From: JADJLQ01 sp034439915
Lineage (GTDB): Bacteria; Bacteroidota; Bacteroidia; Chitinophagales; Saprospiraceae
Reading direction: 5' to 3'
Assembly (NCBI GenBank): GCA_034439915.1
Contig: JAWXBI010000176.1
Coordinates: forward strand, 1-64,000
DNA: 64,000 nt
Shown here: positions 37,402 to 46,582 of the stretch, piece after piece
Layout of the letters: the number at the start of each line of letters is the position of its first letter
Position numbering within the stretch: the first letter of the stretch is position 1
Program-made: the position numbers and the translations under genes
The notes under the pieces: generated by a model
The model's input: the letters and a program-made list of their open reading frames with translations, nothing else
What the model was told of the DNA's origin: nothing
Databases searched by the model: none

Positions 37402-37720
37402 TTTGAACAGCAGCTTAGCCCTCCGGTATGAATTCTCAGAATAAATAAAGTACTTTTTTCGCTTTAATCCAGGTCTCCTATTTTACTCGTTGTATATGAA
37501 AATCAGATAAAAAAAGCTTAAATGCCTGGGTTTAATTTCCGGAGTATTCCTCATTTTATTTTGGGGATTGGAATATATATTTAGCCTTTTGCCAGGATTG
37601 TACCTTCGATAGGAATAATAATACTACTACAATAGAGGAACTAAATTGCCTCTTTCCTCCTTATAACAATAGCCAATATCCATTCAACATCAGGGTCCCT
37701 GGATCCATTAAACTCCTATA
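37402..37720. other. 319-bp intergenic region, possible remnant of a small membrane protein
   Basis: No intact gene is visible. At 37496-37612 a frame begins ATG-AAA-ATC-AGA, meets TAA as codon 5, then continues open for 33 codons through a very hydrophobic stretch (LISGVFLILFWGLEYIF) to a stop. Reading through the TAA would give a 38-residue single-span protein. It may be a decayed gene or chance. Confidence 0.4.
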
Positions 37721-38119
37721 ATGAAATATTTATTCCTTTTACTTATTGGCTTTTCTTTATTCCTAACGGCTTGTTCTTCGACTGGTATGGCTGGCGGAAG
37801 CTGGAAATTGCTGGGCGAACAAAATGTCAATTTACTTATTGACAAGGACGTGATCGAATTGGGAAACAATCAGGATGAATTCCGTCAAATCCGATTAATC
37901 GCACCCGATGGACCAGTAAACGTCCAGGATATGAAAATCCATTTCGACAATGGAAGTGTCCAGGATGTTCCATTAAATGCCATCCTCAAATCAGGCCAAC
38001 AAAGCAGGGTAATCCGGCTGGACGGCGGATTAAGGCGAGTGGATAAAATTATTTTTTGGTACAATACTGTAGGATTATTCAGTGGTAAGTCTAGAATCGC
38101 GGTTTGGGCATCTAAATAG
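37721..38119 (+). CDS. Small lipoprotein resembling DUF2541
   Basis: This 132-residue protein has a strong lipobox (LFLTAC, Cys18). The mature part is a beta-sandwich-like pattern (WKLLGEQNVNLLIDKDVIEL, IRLIAPDGPVNVQDMKIHF, VDKIIFWYNT) similar to DUF2541-type secreted proteins. No catalytic residues are evident. It probably sits in the periplasm, anchored to a membrane. It is isolated from its neighbours by gaps of over 240 bp. Confidence 0.7.
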   Translation: MKYLFLLLIGFSLFLTACSSTGMAGGSWKLLGEQNVNLLIDKDVIELGNNQDEFRQIRLIAPDGPVNVQDMKIHFDNGSVQDVPLNAILKSGQQSRVIRLDGGLRRVDKIIFWYNTVGLFSGKSRIAVWASK

Positions 38120-38360
38120 TACAACTTAAACGAATCCTACAGCGGTATTCAAACCTGTAATGAGCCCCTTAAGGTTCAACGAATACTTGCCAGGGCCCTG
38201 GAGTCAACTTAAATCTATTTTCTCAACCTGACTCAAAAACAACATAAAGGGGAGGTTGGCTTAAGCCTTAACTTACCTATATAATTCACCATGTGGTAAA
38301 TAATCTATAAGTCTATTCTATGAATTGGTCCCGGTCTGGCCTTGGGGTGGCTGGAAATGT

Positions 38361-39005
38361 CTAATAGCTTAATGTTAAATGAATAGGAATTATCATGCAT
38401 TCACTGGGACCCAATCCGTAGGGCACTAACTCACAGGTGACTGCATCCATTGAAGCAACTAATATCAATTTAATGCTACCCCTGAATGTCGTGCCGGCCG
38501 GAACAATGGCAGACATCTCCAGTTTAAATTGCTGAACCCCTTTTGAGGCTATGGCCTTGGCCCAACCGTTTTTAACCTGTTCTACTCCTCTAAATATCAT
38601 AAACTCATTAGCCACTTTTACCGTCGCCCAATTGACAAAAGTAAAAGGCAAATCATGTTTTAGAAGAGATGCCCCTTCGGCTCCCCAGCCCTGACCGAGC
38701 TTGAAATGTAGATTATTAAGTGAGGTTGCGGTATTATTTGCCGCAAGCGAAACAGACAATTGCAGCGTTTCAATTTGCATGTTTTCAATAGTAGCATCCT
38801 TAGCATCAATATTATCGGTAACGGCATTGATAAAATCCTTGCTATCGAATATAAATTCCTTTTTAATTTCTCCAGATTGGTCAAAGGCTTTCATATCGTC
38901 AAGATTGACATTTATATGTCTCCTCATTTCGGCGTGATTAAAACACCGCTCGCAACCACACATTACCAAAATTGAAATCAAACTTAAAAGAATAATTTTA
39001 TTCAT
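38361..39005 (-). CDS. Hypothetical lipoprotein
   Basis: This 214-residue protein has a signal peptide with a Cys-rich junction (VMCGCERC). The mature chain is beta-strand-rich with NIDAKDATIENMQIETLQLSV and a Cys pair near the C-terminus (VTCELVPYGLGPSECMI). I do not recognise a family. It starts 19 bp after the DUF6588-like barrel gene on the same strand, so both are probably in one operon and may act together at the outer membrane. Confidence 0.65.
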   Translation of the reverse strand: MNKIILLSLISILVMCGCERCFNHAEMRRHINVNLDDMKAFDQSGEIKKEFIFDSKDFINAVTDNIDAKDATIENMQIETLQLSVSLAANNTATSLNNLHFKLGQGWGAEGASLLKHDLPFTFVNWATVKVANEFMIFRGVEQVKNGWAKAIASKGVQQFKLEMSAIVPAGTTFRGSIKLILVASMDAVTCELVPYGLGPSECMIIPIHLTLSY

Positions 39006-39024
39006 GACAAGTAATAATTAAAAT

Positions 39025-39930
39025 TTAAAATTTAAATCCTAATGCAAATGAGCCGATCACCGGTTCGTATCCTGTAGCCTGCAATTGTAATTGCAAGAAG
39101 CCTAAACTTAATCCAATACCTAGTCCAAAGAATAATGGATTATCACTTTTCAAATCGAAGTTTACCTGATCAAATGTTTCTCCATTATAATGTTTGTATC
39201 CCCCCTTTAAGTTACCCGATTGATAGCCTGCGATGGCGAAATAATGCCAACGTTTATTTTGCTGGCCAAAGGTAACCGATCCATTAAAAGTGCCCAGGTC
39301 GAGATAGTTACCGACCTTTACTTTCTGATACATCCCGCCTACTGATAAATGCCAGCTCGTGTCAGAAAGGAAATACCTGCCAATATCATGTCTCAACCCA
39401 CCTCCCCATAAATTAATCTTGCCAAGATCATCTTTTGTATCGTAAGCAAAAAACCGGGCTACAAGTTCAGTTCCACTCCAGGCCAACGCAAGCTGTGGAA
39501 CAGCCAGAGTTAAATACTCTACGCCAAAACCGGCCGGGAAAGTAGCGGCTGTGCCATTAATACCTGCTACCGTTTTGGATGCCCTGGGGCCCAGGAGGGT
39601 AGGAGCCGATACGATCTGAACAGGGAGAAAACCTTGCGGTGTAGTAGCATCAAAATACTTTAATTTATCACTCAAAATAAAAGAAGCGGTGCCGATAATG
39701 TGAAAATAAACCCTGAAATTGGTATCAATACGCGTATGCATGACTTGGCCCGTGTTGAATGCAGAAGTCAATACTGAGGCTATTGGCTGAATATAACCAT
39801 TTTTATTCGACCCGGAATAAGAACCGATATAACTGTCAACTTGAGCTTTGGATATAAGTGCAGGTAAAACAAAAACAACGGCTAAGATCAAACGGAAGAC
39901 AATCGGGTATCGTGAATTTTTATATTTCAT
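39025..39930 (-). CDS. Outer-membrane barrel protein, DUF6588-like
   Basis: This 301-residue protein has a signal peptide (cleavage near ISKAQ), then beta-hairpins typical of an outer-membrane barrel with a central glycine-rich loop, ending GSFALGFKF. The pattern (SYIGSYSGSNKNGYIQP near the N-terminus) is that of DUF6588 proteins from Bacteroidota. The start at 39930 is chosen because it begins the signal peptide; a longer upstream reading has no such signal. A dyad at 39980-40003 lies 50 bp upstream. Function unknown. Confidence 0.7.
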   Translation of the reverse strand: MKYKNSRYPIVFRLILAVVFVLPALISKAQVDSYIGSYSGSNKNGYIQPIASVLTSAFNTGQVMHTRIDTNFRVYFHIIGTASFILSDKLKYFDATTPQGFLPVQIVSAPTLLGPRASKTVAGINGTAATFPAGFGVEYLTLAVPQLALAWSGTELVARFFAYDTKDDLGKINLWGGGLRHDIGRYFLSDTSWHLSVGGMYQKVKVGNYLDLGTFNGSVTFGQQNKRWHYFAIAGYQSGNLKGGYKHYNGETFDQVNFDLKSDNPLFFGLGIGLSLGFLQLQLQATGYEPVIGSFALGFKF

Positions 39931-39979
39931 ATTATTAAATTTACAGAAATACAAAGATTGAATTACTTTTTTTTTTAGA

Positions 39980-40003
39980 CAATCCCCTTTAGAGGGTATT
40001 TTT
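39980..40003. promoter_or_regulatory. Putative operator dyad, left copy
   Basis: AATCCCCT-TTA-GAGGGTATT is an imperfect dyad inside a 24-bp word that recurs at 40271 with 21 of 24 bases identical. It lies 50 bp upstream of the DUF6588-like start codon. Confidence 0.5.
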
Positions 40004-40270
40004 TCCATCTCCGGTTTTGGACATGGACTGTAAGGACAATACTATTTACCCATCCCTCCGACAATTAATCATGCAAATCCATCAATCGGAGCCATAACTG
40101 ATCGTTCAGCTTGTTACCAGGTTGTTTTACTTATCAAACCCATTGATCAGACACTCCCCGCAGCCTGAGCCGGTAAGATTTTAATGATAAAAATTCCGTT
40201 ATCTTCTTCAATCTATTTTAACCCCCAGGTTTGGTGCAATGTCACTAATTACTAATCACGAACCATTAGC

Positions 40271-40294
40271 CAATCCCCTCAGGAGGGTATTTTT
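40271..40294. promoter_or_regulatory. Putative operator dyad, right copy
   Basis: AATCCCCT-CAG-GAGGGTATT matches the left copy except in the central three bases. It lies 73 bp upstream of the kinase start codon, in the same orientation as the left copy. A nearby LuxR-type regulator is a candidate binder. Confidence 0.5.
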
Positions 40295-40366
40295 GTCATA
40301 TTATTCCCTAATTGTTTGATCCCACTGTCAAAATGTACTTAATTTGAAAGAATAAATAAAACCAAT

Positions 40367-42238
40367 ATGAAAAAAGCCAGGGGGTTATTAATTCCGGGCG
40401 TACTCACGGCCATACTATTATTCCCATCTTTTTTATCCGCAAATAAAGAGGTAGACTGGGCAAGCCGGCAGATGATACAAAGCCTGGTAACCTGCGAAGA
40501 TCCAAAGTCGGATATGTCCCTGGAAGCGGTAAAAAATTTATCAGACCACCAATTTAGTAAAGCTGGCATACACCAAAATTTTGGCTTTACCACCTCAGCC
40601 TGGTGGTTGAGATTCAACCTGGAAAATACGACAGGGCAGGATGAACGTTGTTTGCTTCGACTGGCCAACGGACACATCCATGACATTCAGTTTTTCCTGG
40701 TGGGCGCAGATGAAACGATTAACTACCAAACCGGAAACTATTATTCCAATAACTCAAAGCCCCTTCGGTTTACGGAATACCTATTTCCGCTTGAATTAAA
40801 AGCAGGCCGTAACTATACGGTTTATCTCAAACTCGCTAAAAGAGGAGCTGAACTCAGCGCCCCACTTCAAATCCTCTCCAGAGAATATGACTATGCTACC
40901 ATCTTCAATGGCTGGAACCTGTTATTTGGAGCGACCTTTTTATACATCGCCATACTATTTATTTGCACCTGTATTATTCGGACTCCGGTAATCCTGTTTT
41001 ATTTTATATATGCCTGTTGCCTTTGCCTGTATATGGCTTCCACAAAAGGGGTTTCTTTTGCTATGTTATGGCCTAACCAACCCTGGATTCAAACCAATGT
41101 ACTGGAACTGAGTAAACACCTGGCCAATATCTTTTATATCCTGTTTATCATGAAATTTATCGGCTGGAATTCACAGTATCCCCGGATCAATGCTTTTTTG
41201 AAAACCTGTATCCTATTATCCGGGTTAAATATTCTGTTCCGGCTGACTTATTCCGTATCGGAAGTGATACCCGACATCCTCATGATGCGATTTGTCCAGC
41301 TCACCTCCCTGCTGTTACCAATAGCAGATGCATTTTTAGTTTATTTGTTGTACCAATCCTGGAAAATAACTAAAAAAACAGAAGTGTTTTGGTTGTTATT
41401 TATTACTGCCGGGTTGATCATTCCATTGATATTTCTGGTCTCCCTGCATTTTGGCTGGATCCCTGCGCTGGCATTATATCCTAATTTACTGGTGATTATG
41501 TTTTTGATTGAGATCATTTGCATCAGTGCAATCATTGTGTACCGTTATTATGAATTGTACAAGAAAGAATTGTATCACCTTAGAGAAATCACCAACTTGA
41601 AGAAGAAAGCGGTCGAGAATATTCTTTTGGGTCAGGAAGAAGAAAGAATACGTATAGCTAAAGATCTGCACGACGGTATCAGCCTTTCATTGGCTCATAT
41701 CCGGATGAGACTTTCTTCATTTGAGGCTCAATTAATTGCAACAAGTCAAAAAACGGTTATCCGTGAACTGCTTGACCAATTGGGTAACACCTCAAAAGAA
41801 GTCAGGAGTATTTCACACAACCTGGCCCCGCTTTCTCTACAACACCAGGAGCTGACCAAAGCTATTGAGGAATTGGTTTACCAGATCGAATTGGTAGATG
41901 CCAATATGGACATCGAGTTTTATTATCCGGAGGATATCAATAAAAGCCTCAGTCCTATGCACAAACAGAATATCTATCAGATCGTTAAAGAGTTATTTAA
42001 TAATATCCTGAAATATGCCCAGGCGTCACATATTGAATTGAGATTTTCAAGGGATCAGGACAGTTTTCAACTTGTCATCGAGGATAATGGCAAACCGTAT
42101 AATCCGGATGCCGGTTTAAATGGACTAGGACTGGCCAGTATCAAATCCCGGGCTACCCTGCTTAATGGATGGTTTACCATTCTGCCCAGACACGGTGGGG
42201 GTATGTTGCATCAATTTAAAATCCCGGTATCAGGATAG
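40367..42238 (+). CDS. 7TMR-DISM sensor histidine kinase (HisKA_3)
   Basis: This 623-residue kinase has a signal peptide (about 1-25), a periplasmic 7TMR-DISM extracellular domain (about 30-175; SAWWLRFNLENTT), seven membrane spans (about 180-395), then a HisKA_3 dimerisation domain with His435 in KDLHDGIS and a HATPase_c domain (KELFNNILKYAQ, NGLGLASIKSRA). Such kinases are thought to sense carbohydrates or other small ligands and pair with NarL/LuxR-type regulators. The partner is encoded convergently next door with a 9-bp overlap. Confidence 0.92.
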   Translation: MKKARGLLIPGVLTAILLFPSFLSANKEVDWASRQMIQSLVTCEDPKSDMSLEAVKNLSDHQFSKAGIHQNFGFTTSAWWLRFNLENTTGQDERCLLRLANGHIHDIQFFLVGADETINYQTGNYYSNNSKPLRFTEYLFPLELKAGRNYTVYLKLAKRGAELSAPLQILSREYDYATIFNGWNLLFGATFLYIAILFICTCIIRTPVILFYFIYACCLCLYMASTKGVSFAMLWPNQPWIQTNVLELSKHLANIFYILFIMKFIGWNSQYPRINAFLKTCILLSGLNILFRLTYSVSEVIPDILMMRFVQLTSLLLPIADAFLVYLLYQSWKITKKTEVFWLLFITAGLIIPLIFLVSLHFGWIPALALYPNLLVIMFLIEIICISAIIVYRYYELYKKELYHLREITNLKKKAVENILLGQEEERIRIAKDLHDGISLSLAHIRMRLSSFEAQLIATSQKTVIRELLDQLGNTSKEVRSISHNLAPLSLQHQELTKAIEELVYQIELVDANMDIEFYYPEDINKSLSPMHKQNIYQIVKELFNNILKYAQASHIELRFSRDQDSFQLVIEDNGKPYNPDAGLNGLGLASIKSRATLLNGWFTILPRHGGGMLHQFKIPVSG

Positions 42239-42850
42239 ATTGTTTTCAATGACATACTTGATAATATCGGTATTGGAATGTAAACCCAGCTTTTTAAGGA
42301 TGTTTTTCCGGTGAGAGTGGACGGTATGTTTACTGATGAAAAGAGTTTGTGCAATCTGCTGCTCCGTATTTCCTTTGACGATCAGGGAAATGATATCCAT
42401 TTCCCGGGTTGATAAAGGTTCTGATAGCGGGTTTGAGCCATTAATACTGCTGGGCGTTATATGGGTATAGTTGATGTTTTTATTGCCCATCCACACCAAG
42501 TCCAGGGCATGTCTTAATTCCTCGAGGGTGACGTCTTTTCTTAAATAGGCACTGATGCCGAGGGTAAAGGCTTGCTGGACCAGGGAAGGGGATTCATAAG
42601 CACTCAGGATCACCCATTTGACTTGTCCGTTTTGTTGTGCCAACGCACCGATATCGGTGATCCGGTTTTCCCGGTTGTAAAATACATCGATCAATACGAT
42701 ATCAATGGTGTGAGGTTGGTTAAGCGCGGCCTTCAATAAATCAGGGCTTTTAAATTCCCCGGCCCATCTAAAGAATTCCATCTGATCCAATAAGGCACGC
42801 AGTCCCCCCAGGATCAGAGTATGGTCATCGACACAAACAACGTTTGCCAC
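42230..42850 (-). CDS. LuxR/NarL-family response regulator
   Basis: This 206-residue regulator has a receiver domain (1-120) with acidic pocket DD (8-9), acceptor Asp55 (LIDVF) and Lys in YLRKDV, then a LuxR-type HTH (about 145-206; LSTREMDIISLIVKGNTEQQIA). Its 3' end overlaps the 7TMR-DISM kinase by 9 bp on the opposite strand. It is the obvious partner of that kinase (HisKA_3 kinases usually pair with NarL-type regulators) and a candidate binder of the dyads at 39980 and 40271. Confidence 0.93.
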   Translation of the reverse strand: MANVVCVDDHTLILGGLRALLDQMEFFRWAGEFKSPDLLKAALNQPHTIDIVLIDVFYNRENRITDIGALAQQNGQVKWVILSAYESPSLVQQAFTLGISAYLRKDVTLEELRHALDLVWMGNKNINYTHITPSSINGSNPLSEPLSTREMDIISLIVKGNTEQQIAQTLFISKHTVHSHRKNILKKLGLHSNTDIIKYVIENNLS

Positions 42851-42953
42851 AATGATCCAAATTACAAAATATTTTCATTTAAGGCTGAAACCGGAAACAG
42901 TCAGAATACCCCACTTATACTGGAGCGGCGTGGTAAATCTTTAGGAATTGAAG

Positions 42954-43451
42954 TTAATTTTTATGAGCCAGCGGCTTGCGATAAGCAATGGGGAAAACAG
43001 CGCTGCCATAATTGGAATAATCCTGATCAGCCGCAATGGGCATTTTATAATTAGAGATAAAGGTCAGGAGCAGGGGATTAAAGACAGCCGCATCGATTTT
43101 TTTTGATCCTGGTTTAAGAAAATATGAAAAATGTTTAATAGTGCCGTCCTTATGGTAATATACTGAAAACCAAAATTTACATCCTTTAAGGTCAATCCCA
43201 AATTGGCTTGAAAGATCATTGAGATCAGCCAGCATATACATCCATTTGTCATAAGCCAATAACACTTCATCCTGGCAAACCTGAAGCAGGGACACCTGTT
43301 GTAAATTTAATTTTTCACATTCTTCGCTGTATTGGCCGATTAAAAACACGGGGGGAATAGAATCCATAAATGAACCCGGAACCTCAGTCAATGGCTCAGG
43401 TCCGGCTGAAGCCTGGATGTCGAACGACATCAGGCAACCGACAAACAGCAT
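42954..43451 (-). CDS. Hypothetical exported protein
   Basis: The frame encodes a secreted protein of about 165 residues beginning MLFVGCLMSFDIQASA, a short signal peptide; an upstream TTG (seven codons earlier, giving RAIIYMLFVG) may be the true start. The C-terminal part (FSVYYHKDGTIKHFSYFLKPG ... NYKMPIAADQDYSNYGSAVFPI) looks faintly like the strand-rich C-terminal half of TonB-like proteins, but not enough to name it. It lies 103 bp upstream of the response-regulator gene on the same strand. Confidence 0.55.
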   Translation of the reverse strand: MLFVGCLMSFDIQASAGPEPLTEVPGSFMDSIPPVFLIGQYSEECEKLNLQQVSLLQVCQDEVLLAYDKWMYMLADLNDLSSQFGIDLKGCKFWFSVYYHKDGTIKHFSYFLKPGSKKIDAAVFNPLLLTFISNYKMPIAADQDYSNYGSAVFPIAYRKPLAHKN

Positions 43452-43769
43452 ATAGATTATGGCTCTCAAGACTTTAAAATTACAATTTTCCTTATAATTG
43501 CAAGACAGAAAAATATATAATATTTTTAACATATATTTTGGCTCCTTAGTCGAAAAAATGATTCTATTTGGATTTATGGTTCTAATATTGGGCAATATCA
43601 TCACTTTGTAAGTCAATGTCGTTTAGTTAACAAAATCTTACTCTGTGGTTTCTAGTGACTATCTTCCTTTGACTGCGAAGCCGGGTGAAGTCGTCGATCA
43701 TAGAATACCTGGGAGTTCACATAGATTTTTAACTTACCTGACATTGATTTGTATGTAATACATATATCT

Positions 43770-44300
43770 ATGACAATCGACATTCTGGCGGCATTTATGG
43801 CAGCTTATGGTTTTTATCTCGGTTTTACCAAGGGCATCATTAAAGCGCTGTTTGGTATCATTGCGGTTGTTATTGGTTTGATTGCCGCTTTAAAACTTTC
43901 TCCTTTTTTTGTAGGATTATTAGAAAAGGTTACCGGTAACAACAACCCCCTGCTCTTTTTAGTCGGCTTTGCATTGACCTTTGTCCTGACCCTATTCCTC
44001 ATCCGGTTTATTGGTAACCGGTTTGAAGACCTGTTGAAAGCCATTAAAATAAATTTTTTCAACCAGGTTGTAGGAGGGGTGGCATTATGCCTTTTGTTCC
44101 TGGTCTTATTCAGTTATGGAATCTGGTTTGCCAATCAAATCAAAGTGATTCCGGAAAAAGCCAAGAAAGCCAGTTATACCTATTCCTACCTGGAAACATT
44201 ACCTGAAAAGTCCAGGGCAGCGCTGGCTAAGACCAAACCGTTATTTAAAGAATTTTCAGACAAATTCAGTGAAACGATAAGCCAGGTTAAAAACCAATAA
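43770..44300 (+). CDS. CvpA-family membrane protein
   Basis: This 176-residue protein has four membrane spans and matches the colicin V production (CvpA) family (LAAFMAAYGFYLGFTKGIIKALFG, FLVGFALTFVLTLFLIRF). The C-terminal 40 residues are charged and cytoplasmic. Its role outside E. coli is unclear, but it is widely conserved and linked to envelope homeostasis. ATG 43770 is preferred to a TTG at 43749. Its stop overlaps the next start by one base (TAATG), so translation is coupled to the lysoplasmalogenase-like gene. Confidence 0.85.
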   Translation: MTIDILAAFMAAYGFYLGFTKGIIKALFGIIAVVIGLIAALKLSPFFVGLLEKVTGNNNPLLFLVGFALTFVLTLFLIRFIGNRFEDLLKAIKINFFNQVVGGVALCLLFLVLFSYGIWFANQIKVIPEKAKKASYTYSYLETLPEKSRAALAKTKPLFKEFSDKFSETISQVKNQ

Positions 44301-44986
44301 TGCGAACCAGTTTTTTCCTGTTTCTCTTTTTTATTATCAGTCTGATTCACCTCTTTTCGGAATTTTTTGGCTGGGCTCCGGTGGTGGTCTGGACCAAGAT
44401 CCTCCTGATGCCGCTGTTGATGCTGGCTTTGTGGCGGGGTTTGGCAAAGAATGAAATCAATATATCCGTTCAGTTGGCCTTGCTGGCTCTGGTTTTCAGC
44501 ACTGCCGGCGACCTATTTCTCCTGGCCGAAAAAACCAAAAACCTGGAGATTTATTTTTATCTGGGGCTGGGCTCTTTTTTACTGGCCCAATTAAGTTATT
44601 GTTTTTCCTTTATGAGGTCAGGTCATCACCCCCTGCCTGTGATATGGAAGGCAATTTATCCGCTTTATTACCTGGTTTTTATATTCTTGCTCATACCGGT
44701 CCTGCCGCCAGTATTGTTAATTGCGGTAATGGTATACGGACTCTCGCTGACGGCAATGGCCTGGAACAGTTGGAGAACCCTGACGGGTAAGGGCTGGTGG
44801 GCATATGCCGGAATAGCCGGGGCTATATTATTTCTGATTTCAGACAGCCTGCTGGCTATTAACCGTTTTAAAACCAATATTCCTCATGCCGGTTTTTGGA
44901 TTATGGCGACGTATATAGGGGCTCAGTACCTGATCATACAAGGAATAGCCGATAAATCAAGGTCGAAACTAAACTTCGTTCACTGA
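44300..44986 (+). CDS. YhhN/TMEM86-type lysoplasmalogenase
   Basis: This 228-residue protein has about eight membrane spans and the YhhN family pattern (LALVFSTAGDLFLL, SYCFSFMRSG, AGAILFLISDSLLAINRF). Characterised members hydrolyse lysoplasmalogens at the membrane. The Asp of GDLF and the SDS region are the conserved polar residues. It is translationally coupled to cvpA and its 3' end overlaps the convergent obgE gene by 18 bp. Confidence 0.85.
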   Translation: MRTSFFLFLFFIISLIHLFSEFFGWAPVVVWTKILLMPLLMLALWRGLAKNEINISVQLALLALVFSTAGDLFLLAEKTKNLEIYFYLGLGSFLLAQLSYCFSFMRSGHHPLPVIWKAIYPLYYLVFIFLLIPVLPPVLLIAVMVYGLSLTAMAWNSWRTLTGKGWWAYAGIAGAILFLISDSLLAINRFKTNIPHAGFWIMATYIGAQYLIIQGIADKSRSKLNFVH

Positions 44987-45976
44987 TTGATTGATGGCTG
45001 ACCAGAGTCGATCTTTTAATTCTTCTAATCCACTTTGGTTGACGGCGGAAATCAAGGAATAGGGTACGCCTTTGGGTATTTTACGTTTGAGTGCCGTGAC
45101 ACCTTTGGAATCTAGCAAGTCCATCTTGCTGATCACGAGGTAACGAGGTTTATCCATCAGTTCTGGATTAAACTCCTTCAATTCTCTGGTCAGTATTTTA
45201 TATTCTTTGCTGATGCTTTCGCTGTCCGCAGGAATCATAAATAACAAAACCGCATTGCGTTCGATGTGACGGAGAAAACGAACGCCTAAACCACGGCCCT
45301 GGTGAGCGTCTTCGATAATTCCAGGAATATCGGCCATGACAAAGGACTTTTCGTCCCGGTATTTGACAATGCCCAATTGGGGTACTAAAGTGGTAAATGG
45401 ATAACTTGCAATTTTAGGTTTTGCGGCCGTCAGGGAAGCCAGCAAGGTGGACTTACCTGCGTTCGGAAAGCCTACCAAACCAACATCCGCCAGAATCTTT
45501 AGTTCAAAAGATAACCAGGCTTCTATACCAGGTTCTCCAGGTTGGGCAAACCGCGGGGTCTGATGAGTAGAGGACTTGAAGAATGCATTACCCTTACCTC
45601 CTCTTCCTCCCTCTAATAAAACTTTTTGTTCCCCTTGCCTGGTGATCTCGGCTAAAAAATCTCCGGTTTCAGCATGCCTTATGATGGTGCCAAGGGGTAC
45701 TTCAATATCTATATTATCTCCACCGGCCCCACTGCGGTTTGATTTGGCCCCCGATTCACCATCTCCTGCAAAAATGTGTTTTCTGTAACGCAGATGCAGT
45801 AAGGTCCATAATTGGCTGTTACCGACAGCAGCAATATATCCACCATGACCACCATCTCCACCATCCGGACCGCCTTTGGATACAAACTTTGCCCGGTGCA
45901 AATGAACCGAACCCGGGCCTCCTTTTCCGGAGCGGCATTGGATTTTTACAAAATCAATAAAATTTTCTTCTGACAT
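44969..45976 (-). CDS. obgE: GTPase Obg/CgtA
   Basis: This 335-residue GTPase has the Gly-rich OBG domain (1-160; GKGGPGSVHLHRAKF, GGPDGGDGGHGG) and a G domain with GFPNAGKST (169-177), DIPGIIEDAHQGRGLG (G3 region) and the SKMD-type G4 motif. It acts in ribosome assembly and growth control. It lies 12 bp downstream of adk, so they are one transcript. No C-terminal OCT domain is present, which is normal for this phylum. Confidence 0.96.
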   Translation of the reverse strand: MSEENFIDFVKIQCRSGKGGPGSVHLHRAKFVSKGGPDGGDGGHGGYIAAVGNSQLWTLLHLRYRKHIFAGDGESGAKSNRSGAGGDNIDIEVPLGTIIRHAETGDFLAEITRQGEQKVLLEGGRGGKGNAFFKSSTHQTPRFAQPGEPGIEAWLSFELKILADVGLVGFPNAGKSTLLASLTAAKPKIASYPFTTLVPQLGIVKYRDEKSFVMADIPGIIEDAHQGRGLGVRFLRHIERNAVLLFMIPADSESISKEYKILTRELKEFNPELMDKPRYLVISKMDLLDSKGVTALKRKIPKGVPYSLISAVNQSGLEELKDRLWSAINQSVNEV

Positions 45977-45988
45977 GTTTTGTGTTGA

Positions 45989-46582
45989 TCAATATACAAA
46001 CTGAGTCGTATATCGATCGTCGATTAGAAGGCAAAGTTCTTCAAATATTTCATCGATGGTCCCCATACCATTGACCTGCACTGCCTGGTTTTTTGATTCA
46101 TAAAAGTTATAAACAGGGGTTGTCTCTTCTTGATATACGGTCAGCCTTTTACGAACTATTTCTTCATTGACATCATCTGTTCTGCCGGAAGTTTTACCCC
46201 GGTTGAGCAGACGGTTAACCAGTTCCTGTTCATTGACTTCGAGCGAAAGCAAGGCTGTGATGTTTACGTTTTTTTCTTCCAGTAATTCATCCAGGGCCTG
46301 CGCTTGTGCAATAGTCCGGGGAAATCCATCGAGAATAAAACCATTAATGCTCCCAGTTTGTTCCATCCTTTGTTTGAGCATCGCAATGGTCACATGATCC
46401 GGAACCAATTGGCCCTGGTCCATAAACGATTTGGCCAATTTACCCAATTCAGTCTGGTTGGACAACTCATAACGGAACATATCACCGGTAGACCAGTGTG
46501 CTATATTGTATTTTTCAACCAACCGTTGAGCCTGAGTTCCTTTACCAGAACCCGGTGGCCCAAACAAAATTAAATTTATCAT
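45989..46582 (-). CDS. adk: Adenylate kinase
   Basis: This 197-residue enzyme interconverts ATP + AMP and 2 ADP. The P-loop GPPGSGKGT is at 8-16; the AMP-binding DGFPRT motif follows, and RGKTSGRTDD marks a short lid without Cys ligands. The length is that of the short-lid form common in Bacteroidota. It begins an adk-obgE operon with a 12-bp gap. Confidence 0.96.
   Translation of the reverse strand: MINLILFGPPGSGKGTQAQRLVEKYNIAHWSTGDMFRYELSNQTELGKLAKSFMDQGQLVPDHVTIAMLKQRMEQTGSINGFILDGFPRTIAQAQALDELLEEKNVNITALLSLEVNEQELVNRLLNRGKTSGRTDDVNEEIVRKRLTVYQEETTPVYNFYESKNQAVQVNGMGTIDEIFEELCLLIDDRYTTQFVY

Larger units (their letters stand above)
39931..40366. other. 436-bp divergent promoter region with paired dyads
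   Basis: This spacer separates the barrel operon (minus) from the 7TMR-DISM kinase (plus). Its main content is two near-identical 24-bp words at 39980-40003 and 40271-40294, one near each gene start. No ORF is supported. Confidence 0.7.
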
